Shown: positions 8,217 through 14,953 of the stretch, in pieces
Position numbering within the stretch: the stretch's first letter is position 1
Layout of the letters: every line of letters begins with the position of its first letter
Assembly: GCA_964595355.1 (NCBI GenBank)
Contig: CAZQQD010000031.1
Location: forward strand, 1-28,580
Reading direction: 5' to 3'
Length of the DNA: 28,580 nt
Origin: JAKAGZ01 sp964595355
GTDB taxonomy: Bacteria; Bacteroidota; Ignavibacteria; Ignavibacteriales; Ignavibacteriaceae
Notes under the pieces: generated by a model
Seen by the model: only the letters and a program-made list of their open reading frames with translations
Databases searched by the model: none
Told to the model about the DNA's origin: nothing
Program-made: the position numbers and the translations under genes

Positions 8217-9221
8217 TTAATGTCCTACTTTATAAGGAAGCCCCCAGGTATTGCTTTCAACAGGTGCAGAATCATCATAGATAGATTGTCTTGTTAATGC
8301 GTTTATAACAGCGGAAAAATATCCACGATTATTTCTAACGTCAAAGGTTCTTTGAAAAACTCTAATGTAACCCGTTCCGGAAGTGGTTTGAGAAACCAAA
8401 TTGAGCTTTACTTTATGCCTATACATACCAAAGTAATTAGCTCCGTAAGTAAGGGTTACAAAATCTGTATCTGCATATGAGCTGTATACTTCAACAGCAA
8501 CAGTTACACTATCGTTAGTATGAAATTCGGCACAGTGGTGTCCCCATTTCCATCCATCACTTCTTTTTATAAAAAAGTTTGTTGGATCAGTGATTGTAAC
8601 AGTGCTATCGTTGCTCGCAAATGTTAAGGTAAGACTATTTATTTGAAAATTACCTGTATTCGTTCCGCCAGACACCAACGAAACTCCCAAAAGTTTCCAG
8701 TTATGCATCGGGTTGCTGGTAGTATCAATACGCTGGAAAAGAAGTTGAGTAACTACCTTTGTAGTAAAGTTTTTTGTAACGATCGTATCCGGTCTTGTCA
8801 ATGTATCCTGATTTGCAGCGGCTATATTTAAAACCCCTTGATATGTCTTGGTTAATTTAACATAAACAGAATCTCCTATATTAACGGAGTCTCCTGCCGG
8901 GGTAAAATCATAAGTCTTATTGGTTAGAATTACGTGTTGCCAAACAAAATATGGGGTGATAGCATTATTAACCTTACCCAAATAACTATCACTCTGACTC
9001 TCATTAAAATTCGGATCAAATGATGCAACTACTGAATCCAGTTCTGCAATTTGACTCATTGCTTGTTTATCGACTGCACTAAGATTTGAATTTGATTGGT
9101 TATTGGTCCCCAGGTTTGGTGCATTTACTGAATCTTTACAACCAAACATAAAAACTGATACGGTTACCACCACACAAGTGAACAGGATTTTAACAAATCC
9201 TGTTAGTTTTCTTTTATTCAT
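8217..9221 (-). CDS. Putative lipoprotein of unknown function
   Basis: The 334-residue product begins with a basic n-region and hydrophobic stretch ending in MFGC, so Cys28 is a plausible, slightly atypical lipobox cysteine. The mature protein would be lipid-anchored in the cell envelope. It starts with an Asn/Ser-rich linker, then a Thr/Val/Ser-rich region with alternating hydrophobic residues suggesting beta-sheet, and a WGHHCAEFH segment with clustered histidines near residue 230. I recognise no domain. A good AGGAG site precedes the ATG at 9221 and the gene has its own terminator, so it is probably monocistronic. It lies between mscS and mscL, which may be coincidence. Confidence 0.8.
   Translation of the reverse strand: MNKRKLTGFVKILFTCVVVTVSVFMFGCKDSVNAPNLGTNNQSNSNLSAVDKQAMSQIAELDSVVASFDPNFNESQSDSYLGKVNNAITPYFVWQHVILTNKTYDFTPAGDSVNIGDSVYVKLTKTYQGVLNIAAANQDTLTRPDTIVTKNFTTKVVTQLLFQRIDTTSNPMHNWKLLGVSLVSGGTNTGNFQINSLTLTFASNDSTVTITDPTNFFIKRSDGWKWGHHCAEFHTNDSVTVAVEVYSSYADTDFVTLTYGANYFGMYRHKVKLNLVSQTTSGTGYIRVFQRTFDVRNNRGYFSAVINALTRQSIYDDSAPVESNTWGLPYKVGH
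9181..9204 (-). repeat. Perfect 10-base hairpin inside the lipoprotein signal sequence
   Basis: Arms 9181-9190 and 9195-9204 are exact inverse complements around a 4-base loop. In the mRNA the hairpin begins about 17 bases after the start codon, within the codons of the signal peptide. It could influence early elongation or translation initiation, or be chance; only the repeat itself is certain. Confidence 0.5.
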
Positions 9222-9584
9222 ATTTTTCGCTCCTGAGTTTATAAACTAGTTACAATTCACCTTGATAAATAGTCTTAAAATGTATGCCACTCACACCTGG
9301 CGGTTAATCCTATATAAAACAATAAATTAAGGATTCAGTTTATACCCCCCCTTTTGTAACGAACCTGCAAAAATTGCACTTCAAGGCTAATTCTTGCACA
9401 GTTACAGGTAATTTTGTACCTCCTCTTTTTAGTTTAATATTATTTTAGTTATTCTGATCAGATAGTATAGATTAGAAACCAAAACTCATAAAATGGTTTA
9501 AAAGATATACAAATATTTTTCTTAGAAAATTTAACTCTTTGCATTATATTTCATCTATATTCCAATAACATTTTGGGGTGTATT
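9222..9584. other. 363-bp divergent intergenic region
   Basis: This spacer separates the lipoprotein gene (minus) from mscL (plus) and must hold both promoters. I see a run of seven C (9345-9351), a TGCAAAAATTGCA inverted repeat (9366-9378), a second TTGCAC about 19 bases further on, and a weak AGGTA/TACCT inverted repeat near 9406-9421. I could not assign a -33/-7 pair with confidence, and I see no RNA gene or coding frame. Confidence 0.4.
9575..9580 (+). promoter_or_regulatory. Ribosome binding site deciding the mscL start
   Basis: GGGGTG lies four bases before the ATG at 9585. This supports that start over the in-frame TTG at 9573, which would add four residues and place the site inside the gene. 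Confidence 0.6.
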
Positions 9585-10040
9585 ATGCTCAAAGAATTTA
9601 AAGAATTTGCCATGAAAGGAAATGTTCTTGACATGGCTATCGGTATAATTATCGGTGCTGCGTTCGGTACCATAGTGAAATCTTTAGTCTCCGATGTAAT
9701 TATGCCGCCAATTGGTCTTCTACTTGGCAATGTTGATTTTTCTTCTTTTTATATTCTTTTAAAGGACGGCGCAAAAATTGTTGGACCTTACGCCTCTCTT
9801 GCTGATGCTCAGGCAGCAGGTGCTGTTACTCTCAATTACGGAGTTTTTATAAATACAGTAATCAGTTTTCTAATCATTGCTTTATCTGTATTTATGGTTG
9901 TAAAATCGATTAATAAACTGAAAAGAAAAGAAGAAGAAATTCCACCAGCAGCTCCGACAACTAAAAGTTGCCCTTTTTGTTATTCTGTTATTTCAATTCA
10001 GGCAACAAGGTGTCCTGCTTGTACTTCGGAATTAAAATAA
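9585..10040 (+). CDS. mscL: Large-conductance mechanosensitive channel with C-terminal Cys4 ribbon
   Basis: MscL is the homopentameric safety-valve channel of the inner membrane. The protein is 151 residues. The N-terminal helix and TM1 match the family closely (KEFKEFAMKGNVLDMAIGIIIG, then FGTIVKSLVSDVIMPPIGLL), followed by a periplasmic loop (about 50-84) and TM2 (about 86-107). After a charged, Pro-rich linker the cytoplasmic tail has CPFC (129-132) and CPAC (143-146), a rubredoxin-knuckle-like Cys4 site that probably binds zinc. It replaces the plain helical bundle seen in E. coli. The gene stands alone between a divergent spacer and a strong terminator. Confidence 0.95.
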   Translation: MLKEFKEFAMKGNVLDMAIGIIIGAAFGTIVKSLVSDVIMPPIGLLLGNVDFSSFYILLKDGAKIVGPYASLADAQAAGAVTLNYGVFINTVISFLIIALSVFMVVKSINKLKRKEEEIPPAAPTTKSCPFCYSVISIQATRCPACTSELK

Positions 10041-10047
10041 ATTTTTT

Positions 10048-10079
10048 AAAAGCCGTGAGTCCACGGCTTTTATTTTTTT
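10048..10079. terminator. Bidirectional intrinsic terminator
   Basis: Perfect 10-base arms (10048-10057 and 10062-10071) around a 4-base loop are followed on plus by ATTTTTTT, ending mscL. On minus the hairpin is followed by TTTTTTAAA-like sequence, and the convergent pseudouridine synthase stop codon (10070-10072) lies inside the structure, so it probably serves both genes. Confidence 0.85.
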
Positions 10080-10648
10080 AGCCCTTTAATCTCTTCTAAA
10101 GAAAGTTCTTTTATTTTTCCGGGGGGTAATCCATTAAGCAGCAAATTTTTTATTCTTACTCTAATTAATCTCAATGTAGGGTGGCCAACTCTCGCTGTCA
10201 TTTTTCTCACCTGTCTGTTTCGGCCTTCTGTAATAGAAATACTTAACCAACTAGTTGGAATATTCTTTCTTTCCCGGATTGGGGGAACTCTTGGAGAAAA
10301 AGCAGGTGTGGATATTTTTCTAACTTTCGCCGGTAGTGTTTTTTTACCTTCTAATATTACACCACTCCTCAATTTTTCCAGTGATGCCTCTTCCGGATTG
10401 CCTTCAATCTGAACGTAATATTCTTTTTCGTGTTTATTAGCAGGGTTTAGAAGAAAATCCGTCAAACTTTTATCATCAGTTAAAAGCAGCAACCCTTCAC
10501 TATCTCTATCCAGCCTCCCAACCGAATAAACATTTTTAGGAAAGTCATATAAATCCCTTAATGTCTTTCTTCCCTCCTTATCTGTAAACTGTGTAAGAAT
10601 TCCGTAAGGTTTATTCAACAAAAAATATTTTAATTTATTTGGGTTCAT
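10070..10648 (-). CDS. RsuA/RluB/E/F-family pseudouridine synthase, RluE-like
   Basis: This enzyme isomerises a uridine in ribosomal RNA to pseudouridine. The 192-residue protein has the RsuA-family catalytic motif GRLDRDSEGLLLLTDD (from residue 44; Asp47 the nucleophile), the NKPYG start motif, KEYYVQIEG, and the C-terminal ITEGRNRQVRKM block. There is no N-terminal S4 domain, which favours the RluE type (23S rRNA position 2457 in E. coli) over RsuA, RluB or RluF. The exact target is not certain from sequence. Its start overlaps the upstream glycosyltransferase gene by 14 bases, so the two are probably co-transcribed. Confidence 0.88.
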   Translation of the reverse strand: MNPNKLKYFLLNKPYGILTQFTDKEGRKTLRDLYDFPKNVYSVGRLDRDSEGLLLLTDDKSLTDFLLNPANKHEKEYYVQIEGNPEEASLEKLRSGVILEGKKTLPAKVRKISTPAFSPRVPPIRERKNIPTSWLSISITEGRNRQVRKMTARVGHPTLRLIRVRIKNLLLNGLPPGKIKELSLEEIKGLKK

Positions 10649-11273
10649 ATGTATTGGTTATACTATCTTCCGATTCACGATGATAAATGTAGGTTTCAAA
10701 CTCAATCTTTCTAACACTAAATAGCTTTTCAGCCCTTTCGAGAAAATCAGAATCTTCACTATAAGAAATATTTCTGAAACCACGCAGTTTTTTAAAGACT
10801 TCTGTCTTTCCAAAAAAGGTTCCTCCAACAGTACATTCAGATAGATGAATAAATTTATCCAGATTATTTTTGTCTCTTACAAATTCATTGCCTATTATTT
10901 TTGTACCACCGTGAATTAAATCAACCTCAGAATTAGACTCCATAAATTCTATACGTCGCCCAAGGTGATCTTCAGTATATTCATCATCACTATCAATAAA
11001 CGTCAAATATTTAGATTCCGCCAAATCGATACCACGGTTCCTGCTAATGGCCGGTTTCCTGTTTCCCTGTCGTATAATTTCTATATTACTAAACTTTACA
11101 GCGTAATCCTTTAAAATAATATAAGAGTTATCTTCACTACCGTCATCGACAGCAATTAACTTCCAGTTCTTAAAACTCTGGCCAATAATAGATTCTACAC
11201 ACCTTTCAATATACTTCTCTCTATTATATACCGTAAGAACCACCGAAACATCGGGAATTGAAACGTTTTTCAT
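10635..11273 (-). CDS. Family 2 glycosyltransferase
   Basis: This is a cytoplasmic, GT-A-fold nucleotide-sugar-dependent transferase. The 212-residue protein shows VSVVLTVYNREKYIERCVESI at the start, the nucleotide-binding VDDGSEDNS (42-50), and the metal-binding DSD (94-96). A C-terminal region with SEDSDFLERA may supply the acidic catalytic residue. It is short, without membrane segments. Substrate and acceptor cannot be read from the sequence. I chose the ATG at 11273, four bases after AGGGAT, over a TTG at 11303. Overlap with the pseudouridine synthase gene suggests shared transcription rather than shared function. Confidence 0.88.
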   Translation of the reverse strand: MKNVSIPDVSVVLTVYNREKYIERCVESIIGQSFKNWKLIAVDDGSEDNSYIILKDYAVKFSNIEIIRQGNRKPAISRNRGIDLAESKYLTFIDSDDEYTEDHLGRRIEFMESNSEVDLIHGGTKIIGNEFVRDKNNLDKFIHLSECTVGGTFFGKTEVFKKLRGFRNISYSEDSDFLERAEKLFSVRKIEFETYIYHRESEDSITNTYEPK

Positions 11274-11277
11274 AATA

Positions 11278-11283
11278 ATCCCT
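11278..11283 (-). promoter_or_regulatory. Ribosome binding site deciding the glycosyltransferase start
   Basis: AGGGAT on the minus strand lies four bases before the ATG at 11273 and would fall inside the gene if the upstream TTG at 11303 were used. Confidence 0.5.
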
Positions 11284-11500
11284 GTATAAAATGAACTCTT
11301 CAATGAACAAAATCGTCAAATTAATTGTTAATTAAACACGACTTTTAATAAAAGCCGTTTTTCTTTTTACTTTCTAATTGCTTTGAGTTTATTTATTTTT
11401 ACTCTGTAAATATAGATTTTTGAGCAAAAAAAAGATAATATTTAGTAGCTAAGAGTTTATTGCTAATATAGTTATTACGAATAAAAGAAAGTATCACTTT

Positions 11501-11725
11501 ATGTCATACAGGGATCAGGTAAAATATCTGGAAACTCTTCAAAGATTAGAACGTAAAATGGATTCGAAAGAGAAGGAAGAGTTAAAAATGTTTATTAAAC
11601 GTCATAAGGATGAAGAGGAATTTGATTCCGTTTCAATGAATCGCTTAAAAGAATTGCATGACAAATATTATACTCCAGTTGACAAATCAAAATATGATGC
11701 TTTCTTCAAAAAGAGTAATGACTAA
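11501..11725 (+). CDS. Small charged protein of unknown function
   Basis: The 74-residue product is almost entirely predicted helix, very rich in Lys, Glu and Asp, with the pattern YLETLQRLERKMDSKEKEEL followed by MFIKRHKDEEEF. A short tail ends in YDAFFKK. It has no signal peptide, cysteine or membrane segment, so it is probably a soluble cytoplasmic coiled-coil or helical protein. I recognise no family. A purine-rich AAAGAAAG lies before the ATG. It precedes the first DUF2723 gene by 78 bases on the same strand; I see no terminator between them, so they may be co-transcribed. Confidence 0.65.
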   Translation: MSYRDQVKYLETLQRLERKMDSKEKEELKMFIKRHKDEEEFDSVSMNRLKELHDKYYTPVDKSKYDAFFKKSND

Positions 11726-11803
11726 ATTTTATATTGCCGGGATAGATTTATTCCATTCTTTGCAATTATTCCTATCAAAACAAATTATTTTACCAAGGAA
11801 AAA

Positions 11804-14800
11804 ATGAATCATAAAAAACTTTACAGAATTATAGGGGCGGTTGTTTTTCTAATTTCTGCGATGGTATTATTTATGACAGCCCAGCCGTCAGTTTCTTTTT
11901 GGGATGTTGGAGAATTCACCGCAGCAGGTTATGCATTGCAGGTACCCCATCCTCCAGGAACACCGTTCTTTCTTCTGCTTAATAGAATTTTCTCTATGAT
12001 ACCTATTTTTGATAATATCGGACACAGAATTAATACAGTTTCTGTTCTTTCAAGCGCATTTTCTGTTTTATTTCTTTATCTGATAGCGATTAAAGTAATT
12101 GAAAATTACCGTGGAAAGACACCTAAGAACTTGTTAGATGGAATCGGCACTTATTTATCAGCAGCTATTGGCGCTCTTGCTTTTTCGTTTAGTGATACTT
12201 TCTGGTTTAATGGTTCAGAGGGAATCGTTTTTGGTCTAAGCTTATTTCTTTTCTCTGCAATTGTTTATTTAATGATGTTATGGAGTGAAAAAGCAGATAA
12301 TAAGGATAACGAAAAATATATTTTTATGATCGCATACCTTATTGGGCTTTCAACAGGTGTTCACCTTATGAGCGTGCTTGGAATTTTTGCCGTTGGTATG
12401 ATGATCATTATGCGTAAGTACGTTGTTGATGATGAGACATTCAAAAAATCCGGGATCATTTTTCTTGTTCACGTAATTGTTATAATTTTAATAGCTGCTG
12501 CTCTTTGGGCTTCAAGAAAAAGTACCACTCCACCAACCCCCGAAGAATACCAGGCATTTGACTTCAAGTTTAAAATGGTTGTTGCAGCCATTAGTGCTTT
12601 ATTCATCGGCGCCTTTTGGAAATCCGTTTTTAACAGAAGCTCATATTATCTACCAATACTTGTTGGCGGCGTCGCTTTATTTATTACATATCCCGGAATT
12701 GTAAAAATACTTCCTACTATTCTCGCTTCCATTTCGGGAAACAGTGTGTTTACAGCAATGTTTGTTTTCCTGATCATCGTCGCAATTCTGATTTATCTCG
12801 TTCATCATTATATAAAAACAAAAAAAGAGACACTTCACCTTATTTTTATGTCTGTTGTTTTTATTCTGATCGGGTTCTCTACTTATGCAATGATAATTAT
12901 TCGTGCTAATCAGGATCCGCCAATGAACGAAAACAATCCAAAGGATATTTCAACTTTAATTACTTACCTCGACAGGGAACAATACGGGGATTTCCCTATT
13001 TTTGAAAGAAGGTTCACTACTGAGCCATATCAACGGGGAGTTTATACCAATTATTCAAGCGAACTAGATTTCTGGTGGCGATACCAGATGAATCACATGA
13101 TGACAAGATATTTATTGTGGAATTTTGCGGGCAGGGAAGGTTGGGTACAGGATGACGGACCTAACATAGCACCGTTCAACTCTATTGGGAATGTGTTTGG
13201 AAAAATATTTGATATACACTTTGCCGGCAAAGCTAAAGACTCTCTATTTGCTTTGCCATTCTTATTTGGTTTACTCGGACTTTATTTCCATTTTAAAAAA
13301 GATTGGAAGCTTGCCTCCTTATTCTTCATACTATTTATGTTCATGAGTTACCTGACCGCATTTTATCAAAATCAGCAGCAGCCTCAACCAAGAGAGAGAG
13401 ACTATTTTTACGTCGGTGCTTATATGATATTTGCTCTCTGGATTGCGCTTGGTTTTAGAGGACTTATTGATTTGATTTTTGAGAAGATCAGCAATCTCTC
13501 AAAACAAAAAATTTACATATTTGCAGTTTTAATAATTGGGTTTGTCGCTGTTCCTGTAAACATGATCAGAGCAAATTATTTTGTACACGACAGATCAAAA
13601 AACTGGGTGCCCTGGGATTATTCTTACAATATTTTACAAAGTTGCGCGCCAAATGCTGTTCTATTCACAAATGGTGACAATGATACTTTTCCTCTGTGGT
13701 ATCTGCAGGATGTTGAAGGTGTAAGAAGAGACGTGAAAGTTGTTTGTTTAAGTCTTGCTAATACTCCCTGGTATATTGAAGAACTAAAACATAATGACCC
13801 TTACAATGTTGGCACCATTGCCTTTAATTTAACTGATAGTCAAATTGAACAAATAAGACCGGTTGAATGGAAAGCACAAAATATTACGATTCCTGTATCT
13901 AAAGGCATTAATACAAAAGGAATAGTTTCTACAGATTCAGCTAAAAATTTCTCAAACATAACATCTCCCGAAACAAGTTACACTGGAATGGACATAAGAG
14001 ATTCATCTGTAATTAAAAGTGGAAAACTTACTTTCAGGATGGATGCTACTGTTAATTTCGGAAACATAAAAGCAATCAGAATCCAAGACATCGTGGTGAG
14101 AGAAATAATCGAGGCTAACAAATGGAAAAGACCTATATATTTTGCAGTAACCTGTTCGCAGGATGCAAGAATTGGACTTGATGACTACTTAAAAATTGAA
14201 GGGATGACAATGCGTCTAGTTCCTGAAAAAAGGACTTCCAACTCAGAATTCATAAATGTACCTGCAATGGTACAGGAGCTGATGCATGAAAATCACAGTT
14301 ACAGTAAAGATTTTAAAAGAGGATTTAAATTTCGAGGACTTGCAAATCCAAATATTTTCTTCGACGACAACCATCAGAGAATGCTTCAGAATTATAGAAA
14401 TGCATTTATCAGACTCGCTTTGTATTATGTAAATACAAATCAAAAAAATAAAGCAATTGCTGTACTTGATACGATGCAAGTAAAAATGCCAAGGAAAAAT
14501 ATTGAGCTCGATTATAGAGTATATAATGAAATCGGGAACATTTATTTAAATGCAGGTGAAACAGAAAGGTATAAAAAGATAGCTTCAGAAGTTGAAGACG
14601 AAGCCAAACAATCTTTAAAGGATAATCCATCTGATTTATCACCTTACAGGGTTCTGATTGACATTTATCAAAACCTGAATGAAAACAGAAAGCTGCTTGA
14701 TTTATGGAGACACATTCAAACCTTATATCCAACTGACCCTACTGTACAGGCAAATGTTCAAAGATATCAAAATATTGTTGCCGCAGAAGATAGTTTAAAA

Positions 14801-14815
14801 CAAGATAAAAAATAA
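11804..14815 (+). CDS. DUF2723 (TMEM260/GT117-like) integral membrane protein, copy 1
   Basis: The 1003-residue protein begins with a DUF2723 domain (about 10-180). After TM1 comes a loop with FWDVGEF (32-38; Asp34 and Glu37) and PHPPGTPF (48-55), like the acidic first-loop motif of GT-C glycosyltransferases. About a dozen hydrophobic segments run to near residue 590. A soluble, probably periplasmic part follows with NGDNDTFPLWYLQD (about 622-635), then TPR-like helices (about 864-990). DUF2723 includes human TMEM260, reported as a protein O-mannosyltransferase (CAZy GT117). A role in transferring sugar from a lipid carrier to envelope proteins is therefore plausible but inferred. The ATG follows AAGGAAAA. 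A terminator separates it from copy 2. Confidence 0.9.
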   Translation: MNHKKLYRIIGAVVFLISAMVLFMTAQPSVSFWDVGEFTAAGYALQVPHPPGTPFFLLLNRIFSMIPIFDNIGHRINTVSVLSSAFSVLFLYLIAIKVIENYRGKTPKNLLDGIGTYLSAAIGALAFSFSDTFWFNGSEGIVFGLSLFLFSAIVYLMMLWSEKADNKDNEKYIFMIAYLIGLSTGVHLMSVLGIFAVGMMIIMRKYVVDDETFKKSGIIFLVHVIVIILIAAALWASRKSTTPPTPEEYQAFDFKFKMVVAAISALFIGAFWKSVFNRSSYYLPILVGGVALFITYPGIVKILPTILASISGNSVFTAMFVFLIIVAILIYLVHHYIKTKKETLHLIFMSVVFILIGFSTYAMIIIRANQDPPMNENNPKDISTLITYLDREQYGDFPIFERRFTTEPYQRGVYTNYSSELDFWWRYQMNHMMTRYLLWNFAGREGWVQDDGPNIAPFNSIGNVFGKIFDIHFAGKAKDSLFALPFLFGLLGLYFHFKKDWKLASLFFILFMFMSYLTAFYQNQQQPQPRERDYFYVGAYMIFALWIALGFRGLIDLIFEKISNLSKQKIYIFAVLIIGFVAVPVNMIRANYFVHDRSKNWVPWDYSYNILQSCAPNAVLFTNGDNDTFPLWYLQDVEGVRRDVKVVCLSLANTPWYIEELKHNDPYNVGTIAFNLTDSQIEQIRPVEWKAQNITIPVSKGINTKGIVSTDSAKNFSNITSPETSYTGMDIRDSSVIKSGKLTFRMDATVNFGNIKAIRIQDIVVREIIEANKWKRPIYFAVTCSQDARIGLDDYLKIEGMTMRLVPEKRTSNSEFINVPAMVQELMHENHSYSKDFKRGFKFRGLANPNIFFDDNHQRMLQNYRNAFIRLALYYVNTNQKNKAIAVLDTMQVKMPRKNIELDYRVYNEIGNIYLNAGETERYKKIASEVEDEAKQSLKDNPSDLSPYRVLIDIYQNLNENRKLLDLWRHIQTLYPTDPTVQANVQRYQNIVAAEDSLKQDKK

Positions 14816-14828
14816 ATATCCCTGTAAA

Positions 14829-14867
14829 AGAAATCCGGATTCCATAGTGGAAGACCGGATTTTCTTT
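14829..14867 (+). terminator. Terminator after DUF2723 copy 1
   Basis: Arms 14831-14838 (AAATCCGG) and 14855-14862 (CCGGATTT) plus an inner TTCCA/TGGAA helix form a long hairpin, followed by a T-rich run. It separates copy 1 from copy 2 transcriptionally, at least in part. Confidence 0.75.
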
Positions 14868-14920
14868 TCAGCTGCTGTGTCTATACATCTGTTTTTAATA
14901 ACAAATAAAGTTATTGTAAG

Positions 14921-14928
14921 TAATTTTG
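14921..14928 (+). promoter_or_regulatory. Candidate -7 element for DUF2723 copy 2
   Basis: TAATTTTG matches TAnnTTTG exactly and is identical to the -7 box proposed for rimP. It lies 25 bases before the ATG of copy 2, downstream of the terminator of copy 1. No good TTTG box is seen at the right distance upstream, so support is partial. Confidence 0.4.
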
Positions 14929-14953
14929 ATTCCTTCTTTCAGATGAGGTAATA

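Noticed and set aside
9345..9351. Run of seven C as a phase-variation tract
   Set aside because: It is too short and lies about 235 bases from mscL and 124 from the lipoprotein start, with no promoter visible around it.
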